In this document: one piece after another, positions 35,974 through 44,714 of the stretch
Layout of the letters: each line of letters begins with the position of its first letter
How positions within the stretch are numbered: position 1 is the stretch's first letter
NCBI GenBank assembly: GCA_046049675.1
Contig: JBJORA010000111.1
Coordinates: 1-60,661, forward strand
DNA from: CAIXQW01 sp046049675
GTDB taxonomy: Bacteria; Bacteroidota; Bacteroidia; Chitinophagales; Chitinophagaceae
Direction: 5' to 3'
DNA: 60,661 nucleotides
Translations under genes and position numbers: made by a program
Notes under the pieces: generated by a model
Told to the model about the DNA's origin: nothing
The model's input: the letters and a program-made list of their open reading frames with translations, nothing else
The model's database searches: none

Positions 35974-36045
35974 CAACAATGTAACAATACAACAATTCAA
36001 CAATATAACAATTCAACAATATAACAATTCAACAATACAACAATT
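35974..36045. repeat. Tandem array of nine 8-bp units (YAACAATN)
   Basis: Nine consecutive octamers of the form C/T-AACAAT-N run from 35974 to 36045, partly arranged as a 16-bp higher-order period. The array ends 6 bp before the bacilliredoxin start codon, so it would form the mRNA leader. Confidence 0.85.
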
Positions 36046-36051
36046 CATACC

Positions 36052-36468
36052 ATGTATCCACCAGAAATAGTAATGCCGATGAAGGCAGAGTTAACACAAA
36101 ACGGTTTTGCAGATTGTAGCACACCAGAACAAGTAGAGCAAGCACTTGCACAAAGTGGCACTACTTTAGTAATGATCAATAGCGTATGCGGTTGTAGTGC
36201 AGGAACAGCACGCCCAGGTGTACTAATGGCACTAGCAAATGCAAGTATTAGGCCAGCACAAACAATTACTAGCTTTGCAGGTTTTGACACTGCGGCAGTA
36301 AGTAAGGTGCGCGAGTATTTGTTGCCATATCCGCCAAGTAGTCCTGCAATTGCTTTGCTAAAAGATGGTCAGTTAGTGCATATGATAGAGCGCCACATGA
36401 TTGAAGGTCGCAGTGCGCAAATGATAGCAGATAATTTGATAGACGCATTTAATCAACACTGCGCTTAG
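36052..36468 (+). CDS. BrxA/BrxB family bacilliredoxin
   Basis: The protein has 138 residues, a thioredoxin-like fold of the YphP/YqiW family. The active-site motif CGC is in VMINSVCGCSAGTARPG, and PPSSPAIALLKDGQLVHMIERH and a GRSAQMIADNL tail match the family well. In Firmicutes these proteins remove bacillithiol from oxidised cysteines; a similar low-molecular-weight thiol role is assumed here. The stop overlaps the GTG start of lgt by one base, so the two are translationally coupled. Confidence 0.9.
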   Translation: MYPPEIVMPMKAELTQNGFADCSTPEQVEQALAQSGTTLVMINSVCGCSAGTARPGVLMALANASIRPAQTITSFAGFDTAAVSKVREYLLPYPPSSPAIALLKDGQLVHMIERHMIEGRSAQMIADNLIDAFNQHCA

Positions 36469-37802
36469 TGTACGCCGATTTTGCCGAAATATTTCGCCGG
36501 CTACTTGGCATAGACTTGCCCATGCTTAGCTTGTTTAAGAGCTTTGGCTTTTTGGTGGCCTTGGCTTTTTTTGCTGCAGGTTATATTTTATTCTTAGAAA
36601 TTAAACGCAAAGCCAAGCAAGGTATTATTGGCAATGGCGAAGTCGCAGAGCAAATTATTGATACACGTATTGATTACAAGAGTTTTGCAATACAAGCTCT
36701 AATAGGCGCTGTAGTGGGCTACAAAGTATTTGGATTATTTGGCAGTTATGCTACAAGCAGTAGCGATCCACTAAACTATATTGCTTCTTTGCAAGGCAGC
36801 ATCATTGGTGCTGTTGGAGGCTTGTTACTTTTTGTTGGGCTTAAGTATATGGATTTACTTAGTCTGCGTAAAAAATATGGTATTACAGAAGAGCCTATTA
36901 CACAAAAGGTTCGTACCCCATACCATTATCGTGTTGGTGATTTGTCGCTAGTGGCAGCCTTAGCTGGTTTCGCTGGCGCAAAAATTTTCAATGCCTTTGA
37001 AACTTGGAGCGATTTTATTAAAGACCCTATTGGCAATTTCTTCAGTAGCAGTGGGCTTACCTTTTATGGTGGTTTAATTGTTGCAACTTTTGCGCTGATG
37101 TGGTACACCCGTAAATGGCAAATGGATTTTAAGCATTTATGTGATGCTGCAGCACCTGCTCTCATCCTAGCTTATGGTATTGGCCGTTTAGGCTGTCAAG
37201 TAAGTGGCGATGGCGATTGGGGGATACATAATTCGGCTTATGTAACTAATGTACAAGGTGTAGCCGTGCCGGCGCAGCAAGCTGATGCTTTTCAACAAGC
37301 CACAGTGCAATACCGCAGCCATTTTGATAGAGAATTTGGCACAAATGCTGAAGTGCCTCATAAAGCTATTGCTCGTCCTGCGGCCTTGTCTTTTTTGCCA
37401 CATTGGTTATTTGCGTATAGCTATGCGCACAATGTAAATAGGGTAGGTGTGCCATTGCAAAATTGCGCAGGCACCTATTGTACAGTACTACCTGTGCCCG
37501 TGTTTCCAACGCCTTTGTATGAGTTCGTTGGCGGTGTACTTATTTTTTTATTCCTATGGAGCATACGTCAGAAGTTGAAGTATGCCTTAGATATGTTTGG
37601 CATTTATCTCGTACTCAACGGATTGGAGCGTTTCTTTGTAGAAGGCATTAGAGTAAACGCCAAGATTCACAAGTTTGGATTAACCTATACGCAAGCTGAA
37701 GCTATTGCGGTTGGTTTGGTCTTAATTGGCTTATTGATTTTGGTTTACAACAGAACGCTTGGCAGAAGTAAAAATAAGTTTGTAGAATTAGCTTCAAACT
37801 AG
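36468..37802 (+). CDS. lgt: Prolipoprotein diacylglyceryl transferase
   Basis: The protein has 444 residues starting with GTG in the TAGTG overlap. It transfers diacylglycerol from phosphatidylglycerol to the lipobox cysteine of prolipoproteins in the inner membrane. The signature is YGIGRLGCQVSGDGDWG at about 240-256, preceded by SGLTFYGGLIVA, and YEFVGGVLIFLFLW and GIYLVLNGLERFFVE near the end. It is longer than the roughly 280 residues of E. coli Lgt, with extra N-terminal helices and a loop at about 265-340. Confidence 0.93.
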   Translation: MYADFAEIFRRLLGIDLPMLSLFKSFGFLVALAFFAAGYILFLEIKRKAKQGIIGNGEVAEQIIDTRIDYKSFAIQALIGAVVGYKVFGLFGSYATSSSDPLNYIASLQGSIIGAVGGLLLFVGLKYMDLLSLRKKYGITEEPITQKVRTPYHYRVGDLSLVAALAGFAGAKIFNAFETWSDFIKDPIGNFFSSSGLTFYGGLIVATFALMWYTRKWQMDFKHLCDAAAPALILAYGIGRLGCQVSGDGDWGIHNSAYVTNVQGVAVPAQQADAFQQATVQYRSHFDREFGTNAEVPHKAIARPAALSFLPHWLFAYSYAHNVNRVGVPLQNCAGTYCTVLPVPVFPTPLYEFVGGVLIFLFLWSIRQKLKYALDMFGIYLVLNGLERFFVEGIRVNAKIHKFGLTYTQAEAIAVGLVLIGLLILVYNRTLGRSKNKFVELASN

Positions 37803-37809
37803 TCAACAA

Positions 37810-37827
37810 CTAGCTTTAATGAGCTAG
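37810..37827 (+). terminator. Small hairpin after lgt
   Basis: CTAGCT and AGCTAG form a 6-bp stem with a 6-nt loop, 8 nt after the lgt stop. No T tract follows, so this is a weak call. Confidence 0.3.
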
Positions 37828-37987
37828 ATAACGTGCTGCTAATTTCCTTGCTTTTACATTTCACATGCTACTTTGGCTTATTGACTTTTTTACTATAAAA
37901 CGATAGTTGCAATTAAGCATAAGCGTTTGCAGAATTAGCTATGAGAACTAAGTCACCAATCAGTTTTAGTAATACACTCAGCGCCGC

Positions 37988-40114
37988 TTATCTCGATAGT
38001 ATTACATCCCCCTTATACACCTTAGGCTTGTTAGTAATAAGATCCTTATACTGAATAACATAGCTATATGTATCGCCTTCAATGTCCTTGCCTTTGTATT
38101 GGCCGTTCCAACCCTTGTTGATATCGTCGGTTGTAAATACGCGTTCACCCCAACGGTTGTAGATGTCAAAACTCTTCAGTTCTACCTTGTAAGTTTTAAT
38201 GTGCAATACATCATTCAAGTCGTCGCCATTAGGTGTAAAAATATTAGGTACCCAAACATAGCTGCCGTTGATATACTCTATACAACGTTCGCTCGTATCA
38301 GAACAGCCTGCAGCATTGGTAGTTACAAGCATAAAGCAGTGCTTTCCAGTATCAGTTAACGTATAGTCCAAATTTGGTGTGCTTGCTATTAATTGTCCTT
38401 TGTACCACCACTGATAGTTGACGCCAGCAATGCTTGCATTTGTAAGTGTAACATTTGGATCAAATTCATTTACTATTGTGCTACTAGGCGTAAAATCGCT
38501 AACAGGATTAGGTGCAACTTCCAAAGTGAATACCACAGTATCTACACCGCCACATTTACCAGTATCTTGTACTATTAAAGTATATGTCGTTGTGTTTTGA
38601 GGATTAAACACGATTTGACCATCAACTGTGGTTGCACCAATATTTGGTTGAATATTTACGCTGTATGTACTTGGTATAGTAGGCAACCATGTGCTATCGC
38701 CTTTACAACTTGTAAGTACTTGAGGGACTGGCGCAGTAACTTCAGTAGTAAATCTAGCTTTTGAGCAAGCAGTGTCTGGAATAAAACGCCAAAGATCATT
38801 GTGCCTATAAAAATTTATACCAATAGTCATGCCGCCGTACACCCATACATTATTTTGCTTGTCTGCCCAGATGGCTACACCACCACGTCCGCCAGGTTTG
38901 TTTGCAGGAGCTGAAACGCCTAAAGTGCCATATACTTCTGTTGGTGTGGTGCCAGCGGCGTCTCCGCTCACCCAAGTCCATTTGCTAGTATTGCTATTGA
39001 AAAGCCAAAGGTCGTTCGCATCAGCTGTTGTACTTCCACTCAAAAATCCTCCAAAAGTCCAAAATAATGACACACAACCTAAAGTACCTGCTGTTTGATT
39101 TTCATAGCGAGCAGAAGGATATTCATTTTCTTCTTGCTTACACTTAGCTGCATATACACCTTGATTGTCACCTACGTTTGATCCACTAATCCATGTCCAG
39201 TTATTTGTAACTGTACTGTACTTCCATACATCGTTAGAGCCACCAATTGTTGTACTACCACCATAGATATACAAGTTATCTTCAGCATCTTGCCATTTGG
39301 TATAACTAAATCTACCAGGTGGTAAATTCGCTGGAGATTCTACACCTTTTGTGCCATAATTATTAGAAACACCACCATCACCTTTCATAAATGCATATTG
39401 GTTGATGCTTGGATCGTACTGCCATAAATCGTTGCTTAAGCCAAGCATACCTTGAGAGCCACCAAAAAACCATGCATGGTTATTGCTAGTAACCCAGCTA
39501 CTCTTACACTCATTAACATCTGGCATAGCATTGCTGGCTAGAAAAAGGCCAGGAGCACCTTTACTAGGTACAATATTTGCAATAACTTGCTCGCCATTCA
39601 TCCACGTCCATTCGTTGGTAGCTATATTGTAACGCCACAAGTCGTTTAAAGAACCCCAAGTGCCTGAGCCATCAGTTCCGAATCCGCAAAACAACCATAG
39701 ATTATTATCCTTGTCCGTCCAGCAGTTAGCACCCCAACCTCTTGAGCTCGGATAATTTGCAGCGCTAGGTACACCCTTTGTGCCAAACACGCCAGATGGG
39801 TTAGCATTGCCTTGAGGACCACTCATCCAAGTCCACATATTAGTACTTACGTCGTATTTCCACAGGTCGTTTTGCTCGCCATTTAATGTAACACCACCAA
39901 ACAGCCAAAAATTGCCATTCGTATCAGTCCAATATGCACATTGGTATCTACCCTCTGGGTAATTCGCAGCATTAGGTACGCCCTTGGTGCCGTACACGCC
40001 AGCTCCTGTGCCGTTTTGAGTGCCATGCATCCAAGTCCATTCGCCGAGTTGTGCATTTGCATTTCTACTGCTAAGCGCAATTACAATTATTGCTAGGTAT
40101 TTTAGAATTCTCAT
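37988..40114 (-). CDS. Kelch-repeat protein with T9SS type B (gliding-type) sorting domain
   Basis: The protein has 708 residues. A signal peptide is cleaved after NANAQ. About six kelch-like blades fill 22-430, each ending in a form of NxWTWMSG or NEWTWMNG and containing DLWKYD and GVFGTKGVP segments. A PKD-like part follows (about 470-620, with VNYQWWYKGQLI and DTGKHCFML). The C-terminus is a T9SS type B domain: VWVPNIFTPNGDDLND, FDIYNRWGERVF and WNGQYKGKD. It is likely secreted or cell-surface. It follows the WG-repeat gene by 9 bp. Confidence 0.92.
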   Translation of the reverse strand: MRILKYLAIIVIALSSRNANAQLGEWTWMHGTQNGTGAGVYGTKGVPNAANYPEGRYQCAYWTDTNGNFWLFGGVTLNGEQNDLWKYDVSTNMWTWMSGPQGNANPSGVFGTKGVPSAANYPSSRGWGANCWTDKDNNLWLFCGFGTDGSGTWGSLNDLWRYNIATNEWTWMNGEQVIANIVPSKGAPGLFLASNAMPDVNECKSSWVTSNNHAWFFGGSQGMLGLSNDLWQYDPSINQYAFMKGDGGVSNNYGTKGVESPANLPPGRFSYTKWQDAEDNLYIYGGSTTIGGSNDVWKYSTVTNNWTWISGSNVGDNQGVYAAKCKQEENEYPSARYENQTAGTLGCVSLFWTFGGFLSGSTTADANDLWLFNSNTSKWTWVSGDAAGTTPTEVYGTLGVSAPANKPGGRGGVAIWADKQNNVWVYGGMTIGINFYRHNDLWRFIPDTACSKARFTTEVTAPVPQVLTSCKGDSTWLPTIPSTYSVNIQPNIGATTVDGQIVFNPQNTTTYTLIVQDTGKCGGVDTVVFTLEVAPNPVSDFTPSSTIVNEFDPNVTLTNASIAGVNYQWWYKGQLIASTPNLDYTLTDTGKHCFMLVTTNAAGCSDTSERCIEYINGSYVWVPNIFTPNGDDLNDVLHIKTYKVELKSFDIYNRWGERVFTTDDINKGWNGQYKGKDIEGDTYSYVIQYKDLITNKPKVYKGDVILSR

Positions 40115-40123
40115 GAGGCTTGT

Positions 40124-40840
40124 TTATTTTTGATTTATAGTTTGGCGCTTTTTACTTTCTTCAATTTCTTCTTTTTCTGTCCTACGCTCTTGCTCCGCTA
40201 TAACTTTACCGTTTGTGTCTAGTGTAAGAATTTCATCGCCTTGCACAACATTGGCCTTGCCATTGTAAAAGTCTGTTGCAGTCATGTATTGATAGGGGAT
40301 TACTACTTGCCCTTGCAGATTAATATAGCCCCATTTTTGCTGCTCATTACGCACTCTAATTAAGCCATTACGACACAAACCAGCTGTTGTATTACTTGTT
40401 GTATACAATACTTCATTCGCTTGGTTGATGTATAATATTTGTCCATTGCTTTCCACACGTGCAATGCCATCTATAAAGTCGCTAGCAGCATCATATATAT
40501 GTGCAATTTTTGTCTTGCCCATATTATCTACATAACCGTACTTGCCGTTGAATTTTACTGCTGCTAATCCTTCATGAAATGAATTTGCATCTTCATATTT
40601 TAATGTTACTACACAAATACCTTTGTTATCAATAAAGCCTCTCTTGCCCTTGAATATCACAAGTGCACGTCCTTCAAAGAAGTCGCCACCGGCTTCATAA
40701 AATGGTTCTACTACAACATGGCCGCTGGCATTTTTATAGCCAACTTTATAGTTGTACATGAATTTTGTGAGATCTTGTGCCGCAGTAGTTAGTGCGATAC
40801 CACATGTTGTGACTAGGATTGCAACAAGCTTTTTGGTCAT
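40124..40840 (-). CDS. WG-repeat protein, exported
   Basis: The protein has 238 residues. A signal peptide covers about 1-21 (MTKKLVAILVTTCGIAL, cleaved near AAQ). About five WG-type repeats follow (KVGYKNASGHVVVEPFYEA, KRGFIDNKG, KYGYVDNMGKTKIAHIY, KWGYINLQGQVVIPYQYM). The last 25 residues are strongly charged (RRTEKEEIEESKKRQ). WG repeats are common in Bacteroidota but have no fixed role. It is in an operon with the kelch/T9SS gene downstream. Confidence 0.87.
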   Translation of the reverse strand: MTKKLVAILVTTCGIALTTAAQDLTKFMYNYKVGYKNASGHVVVEPFYEAGGDFFEGRALVIFKGKRGFIDNKGICVVTLKYEDANSFHEGLAAVKFNGKYGYVDNMGKTKIAHIYDAASDFIDGIARVESNGQILYINQANEVLYTTSNTTAGLCRNGLIRVRNEQQKWGYINLQGQVVIPYQYMTATDFYNGKANVVQGDEILTLDTNGKVIAEQERRTEKEEIEESKKRQTINQK

Positions 40841-41019
40841 GGTCGTGAAGATTTAGTGTGTATTGGAATCAATTGCTTTGGTAAATATACGTTAAGATAG
40901 ACGTAAAAGCAAGTCTAGAAGTTTGCAGAAATGGCTATTTCTTTTGTGGAAAAGCTAAGCCACTAGGTATTTGCGCTAGTAATTATCGTAAGTCAAAACA
41001 AAAAAAGCAGTGCACTTAG

Positions 41020-41433
41020 CTAAACTTTTGTACCACTTAAATCCAGTACCCTAATAAATTCTTCGTCGCTTACTTTGCTGACACTCAGGCGATTAAGTCG
41101 TATCATCTCCATGTTTTTTAACACTGGATCAGCTTTAATTTGCGCTAACTTGATCGTATTTTTAAGTGCTTTTACTGGGCTAAAGTCTACAACAAGCCAT
41201 GCGGTTTCTTCCGTTGTTGGATCTTGATAGCTTTCTTTTACAACCTTGGCAATGCCCACGATCTCCATACCCTCATTACTATGGTAGAAGAAGGCTAGAT
41301 CTCCTTTTTTCATGTCACGAAGGTTGTTTCGCGCTGCATAGTTGCGAACGCCATCCCAATAGGTGCGCTTATCTTTTACAAATTGATCCCAACTGTACTT
41401 AAATGGTTCGCTTTTTATAAGCCAAAATGCCAT
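41020..41433 (-). CDS. EVE domain protein
   Basis: The protein has 137 residues and is nearly all EVE domain, related to PUA and YTH folds. Landmarks are FWLIKSEPFKYSWDQ, WDGVRNYAARNNLRDMKKGD, LAFFYHSNEGMEIVGIAKV and a C-terminal RLSVSKVSDEEF. EVE proteins are thought to bind modified bases in RNA or DNA. It is a single gene with its own promoter at 41443. Confidence 0.93.
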   Translation of the reverse strand: MAFWLIKSEPFKYSWDQFVKDKRTYWDGVRNYAARNNLRDMKKGDLAFFYHSNEGMEIVGIAKVVKESYQDPTTEETAWLVVDFSPVKALKNTIKLAQIKADPVLKNMEMIRLNRLSVSKVSDEEFIRVLDLSGTKV

Positions 41434-41442
41434 GCGTGCAAT

Positions 41443-41473
41443 TTAAGGTAAAAGCTAGCAACCGTTAAAGCAA
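41443..41473 (-). promoter_or_regulatory. Promoter of the EVE gene
   Basis: The minus strand reads TTG (41473-41471), 20 nt, then TACCTTAA (41450-41443), a -7 variant. It ends 9 nt before the ATG at 41433. Confidence 0.5.
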
Positions 41474-41520
41474 GTTGCTAAATAAAGACTAACATCGGCT
41501 ATAAAAGATGCAGCAAAGCT

Positions 41521-41528
41521 TACCTTTG
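41521..41528 (+). promoter_or_regulatory. Promoter -7 element (TACCTTTG)
   Basis: TACCTTTG ends 7 nt before the ATG at 41536. If used, the mRNA would begin at the start codon or a few bases before it. Confidence 0.55.
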
Positions 41529-41535
41529 CTCATCA

Positions 41536-42453
41536 ATGCGTAAAATTTTACTCAGTACATTTTTGGTGTGTTCGTTTGCTTTAGCAAAAGCACAAACACC
41601 AACATATAGTTATGCCTTAACAAGTAATCTGCAATGCACGCCAAGTAGTGGGCCAACGCTTTTAGCAGCAGGCGCAAAAAACTTTATACTTGATACCATA
41701 GATCGTAACACCACTGGCAGAGATGTATGTAATTTACCTAAGAACAGCGGTTTGATTTTTACTGATAATGCGAATACCATTTTCGCAGATAGCACTTACA
41801 GTATTGAAATGCTTGTTACCATAGATGATTTGAGCGCTTGGGTAAAAATGATTGACTTTAGCAATGGAGTATCAGATGCGGGTTGTTACTTAACGCATGG
41901 CAAGGTCAACTTCTATGCAGAAGCAGTAGAAGTCGACAATTCCATCACCGCAAACACCTATCAGCATATTGTACTTTCGCGCGTTGATAGCACAGATTTC
42001 GTTACAGTATATATTAATGGCAAACGCACATTATCTTTTGTAGATAATCTTGCATTAGCTATACCTAGCACATCACACAACACAGTTCGTTTTTTAATGG
42101 ATGATACTGCAACCAATAATACGGAAGAAAGTTTGGCCCGTGTAGCGCTTATCAACTTCTATAACGATGCACTTGCTGATACAAGTGTTAGTCAAAAATA
42201 TTTACAGTTAGTACCTGCACCACTTCAAGTTGCTAATTCACAAATCCTAACTACGAAAGCGTATCCAAATCCTTGTGTTAATGTGCTTCATGTAGAGGCA
42301 AAAGGTGCATACAAAGTAATGGATATAGCTGGCACAATAATAACAAGAGGTCTTGTGCAAAATAATACAATCAATGTAGAAACTTTGCCAGCTGGCGTTT
42401 ATACCTTACTGCTTGATGGTGCAGCTAAGCCAGTTCGTTTTGTGAAGCTGTAA
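41536..42453 (+). CDS. LamG-like secreted protein with T9SS type A sorting domain
   Basis: The protein has 305 residues. A signal peptide ends at LAKAQ (about 20). Residues about 30-225 form a laminin-G/concanavalin-like region: YSIEMLVTIDDLSAWVKMID, TYQHIVLSRV, FVTVYINGKR, then ALINFYNDAL. A T9SS type A sorting domain fills the last 70 residues (KAYPNPCVNVLHVEA, LPAGVYTLLLDG). It is probably an exported binding protein; the ligand is unknown. Confidence 0.85.
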   Translation: MRKILLSTFLVCSFALAKAQTPTYSYALTSNLQCTPSSGPTLLAAGAKNFILDTIDRNTTGRDVCNLPKNSGLIFTDNANTIFADSTYSIEMLVTIDDLSAWVKMIDFSNGVSDAGCYLTHGKVNFYAEAVEVDNSITANTYQHIVLSRVDSTDFVTVYINGKRTLSFVDNLALAIPSTSHNTVRFLMDDTATNNTEESLARVALINFYNDALADTSVSQKYLQLVPAPLQVANSQILTTKAYPNPCVNVLHVEAKGAYKVMDIAGTIITRGLVQNNTINVETLPAGVYTLLLDGAAKPVRFVKL

Positions 42454-42493
42454 TCGCAGAACTCCTAGGCGACTACGATTAAGTAATCCGGTT

Positions 42494-43210
42494 TTAGCTC
42501 ATTGCTAAAACATCCACCACGTGCAATGTTTTGATTGGTAAATTGTTCTTGCGGATATATGCATCAATATGCATTAGGCAACTTACATCTGTGCTTAATA
42601 TATACTCAGCACCTGTATCAATTGCACTTTGAACTTTTGTTTGCGCCATACCTACGCTAATTGGTTCAAATTTTACAGCAAAAGTGCCGCCAAAGCCGCA
42701 GCAGGTTTCACACTCTTTCATTTCTGTTAGTTCTAAACCTTTTACTTTGCTTAATAGTTTACGAGGGCCTTCCTTAATGCCGCACTCACGCAATGCGCCA
42801 CATGCATCATGGTATGTTGCTTTAGCAGGAAAACTTGCTCCGAGATCTTCCACCTTAAGAATATCTATTAAAAATTCAGTGATTTCATAAACACGTTTTG
42901 CTACACGTTTAGCAGGTAAAAGTTGAGAATCGTTTTCAAATATTTCTTCGTAGCCACTTCTTATAAAACCTGTGCAGCTACCGCTTGGTGTAACAATATA
43001 ATCAATGCCCTCAAAATCGTCAATAAACTTTGCAGCTACAGATTTACATTCGCCGATATAGCCAGCATTGTAAGCTGGTTGGCCGCAACATGTTTGGTTT
43101 GGATTGTAACTCACAAGACAGCCAAGTTTCTCTAGCACTTTCACCATGTTCATGCCAGTTTGCGGATACAATTGGTCTACAAAACATGGTATAAAAAGCT
43201 GCACTCTCAT
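42494..43210 (-). CDS. LutA-like (Fe-S)-binding oxidoreductase subunit
   Basis: The protein has 238 residues. Two CCG-type cysteine-rich motifs are present: CFVDQLYPQTG with QTCCGQPAYNAG, and YHDACGALRECGI with CETCCGFGGTFAVKF. This matches LutA/YkgE, a subunit of the LutABC L-lactate oxidation complex. No lutB or lutC gene is adjacent here, so partners must be elsewhere or the protein serves another dehydrogenase. Convergent with the LamG-like gene. Confidence 0.85.
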   Translation of the reverse strand: MRVQLFIPCFVDQLYPQTGMNMVKVLEKLGCLVSYNPNQTCCGQPAYNAGYIGECKSVAAKFIDDFEGIDYIVTPSGSCTGFIRSGYEEIFENDSQLLPAKRVAKRVYEITEFLIDILKVEDLGASFPAKATYHDACGALRECGIKEGPRKLLSKVKGLELTEMKECETCCGFGGTFAVKFEPISVGMAQTKVQSAIDTGAEYILSTDVSCLMHIDAYIRKNNLPIKTLHVVDVLAMS

Positions 43211-43366
43211 TGGCCGTAAAGCTAGTTTATTATCCTTATTTTTTCTACGGATATTAGGCAGACTTGCATTGGAATTAGTGATAGCGTATGGCTTATAAAG
43301 TGCATGACAAAAGAAAGAAGAATACTTTCTTGACCAAATAACTAGATAAAGTCTTGTGGGCTATGC

Positions 43367-43858
43367 CTAGCAATTTGCCATAAACTGCATCATCTTCAAG
43401 GCGCTTAAAGCTGCTTCCTCACCCTTGTGACCTTGCGAACCACCTAGTCTATCGTACGCTTGTTTCTCATGCATTACTGTAAGTATACCAAAAATTATAG
43501 GCGACATTAAAGTAATATTAAGTTGAGAAATGCCATTAGTAACTGCCTTACATACATATTCAAAGTGTGGGGTTTCTCCTTGTATAACACAGCCAAACGC
43601 AATGTAAGCACGTTTACTTGGCGTCATTTTGGGATGGCAGCGCTCATGGTGAACGACGGCAAAAGGTAATTCAACACAACCCGGCACCGTTTCAATTTTA
43701 ACTTCACAATTGTTTTCAGCAAGTACTTTACATGCGCCTTCAACTAGTTTTGTGCAGATATCGTCGTTCCATTCTGTGCGAATAATCACTACCTCACATT
43801 TACTAAAATCGTGATCTAGTTTAGTTGTTGTGCTTAGACTTGATGGTGCTGTGCTCAT
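43367..43858 (-). CDS. ribH: 6,7-Dimethyl-8-ribityllumazine synthase
   Basis: The protein has 163 residues. It condenses an aminopyrimidine with dihydroxybutanone phosphate in riboflavin synthesis and usually assembles into pentamers or icosahedra. Landmarks are VVIIRTEWNDDI, ETVPGCVELPFAV, FGCVIQGETPHFEYVCKAV with the catalytic His, and MSPIIFGILTV. About 18 extra N-terminal residues (Ser/Thr-rich) precede the core. Other rib genes are not adjacent. A hairpin separates it from the TPR gene upstream. Confidence 0.95.
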   Translation of the reverse strand: MSTAPSSLSTTTKLDHDFSKCEVVIIRTEWNDDICTKLVEGACKVLAENNCEVKIETVPGCVELPFAVVHHERCHPKMTPSKRAYIAFGCVIQGETPHFEYVCKAVTNGISQLNITLMSPIIFGILTVMHEKQAYDRLGGSQGHKGEEAALSALKMMQFMANC

Positions 43859-43878
43859 GTGTATCTTGTTTATATATA

Positions 43879-43908
43879 AATCCCCACTAGTTGTAGCTAG
43901 CGGGGATT
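43879..43908 (-). terminator. Hairpin between the TPR gene and ribH
   Basis: AATCCCC pairs with GGGGATT, and CTAG with CTAG inside, giving a long stem with a 6-nt loop. It lies 26 nt after the TPR stop. It could end or attenuate transcription into ribH. Confidence 0.6.
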
Positions 43909-43933
43909 CAAAATTAAAGTAATAATTATAGTA

Positions 43934-44671
43934 TTAGATGCCTGTTTGACCTAAACGTGCCAAGCTACGATCAGCGTCTAATGCCTCACGGCTCTGTGGG
44001 AATTTCTCTTTCAATCGTGTATAAGCTGCGATAGCTTGCTCTGGCTTGTTCATAGCCTCGTAAACCATACCAGCACGCTTAAGATAAATAGGAGAGAACT
44101 GCACATTGCCTTCATCTGCACCTGCTTTTTCGTAAGCCTCTGCCGCTTCAGCCAATTGCTTGTTATCCCAGTATGCATCGCCTAGTAAGCCAGCAGCTAA
44201 TGATTCTAGAATTGTACCACGACCATCAAAACTCTTTAATGATGCTATCGCTTCTTTGTACTTGCCTTGCTTGAGGTATGCTGCGCCAGCCATATAGCTA
44301 GCCATATTACCTGCATCTGTGCCGCTATATTCTTTTGCAATTTTTGCAACACCTTGTGTGCGACCATCGCCATTAAGCATCGCGCTCATACTGTCTATTA
44401 ACATGTAATTGCTTGCCTTGCCCAGTGCATCAGCAGCTTTCACCTCGCGAGGTGCTTTGTAGAAATATTTGTAACCTACAAAAAGTAGTGCAGCACCAAC
44501 TATTGCACCCAAGGCAATATTGATATACTTTTTGTTGTTGCTATATGCATCTTCTATTTTAGCTAAACGCTCGCTTGCGTCTTCAATTGGTGCAGCACCA
44601 CTTGGGTCTTCTACGCGTTGTACGACTTGTGTTGTTTGTTTCGGTGCTGTGTATCTGTCAATCTTTGCCAT
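43934..44671 (-). CDS. Membrane-anchored TPR protein (YfgM-like)
   Basis: The protein has 245 residues. A cytoplasmic N-terminal part is followed by one membrane helix (about 49-70, INIALGAIVGAALLFVGYKYF) and then TPR helices (about 80-240), including AAYLKQGKYKEAIASLK, AYWDNKQLAEAAEAYEKAG and YEAMNKPEQAIAAYTRLKE. The layout is like YfgM, a periplasmic chaperone partner of SecYEG. It lies between pdhA and ribH in one orientation. Confidence 0.82.
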   Translation of the reverse strand: MAKIDRYTAPKQTTQVVQRVEDPSGAAPIEDASERLAKIEDAYSNNKKYINIALGAIVGAALLFVGYKYFYKAPREVKAADALGKASNYMLIDSMSAMLNGDGRTQGVAKIAKEYSGTDAGNMASYMAGAAYLKQGKYKEAIASLKSFDGRGTILESLAAGLLGDAYWDNKQLAEAAEAYEKAGADEGNVQFSPIYLKRAGMVYEAMNKPEQAIAAYTRLKEKFPQSREALDADRSLARLGQTGI

Positions 44672-44714
44672 TAATGTACTTTATAAAATATGTTGATGTT
44701 GTAATTGTTGTGTT

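Noticed and set aside
35974..36045. CRISPR-like array
   Set aside because: The units are only 8 bp and contiguous, with no spacers and no cas genes nearby. It is a simple tandem repeat.
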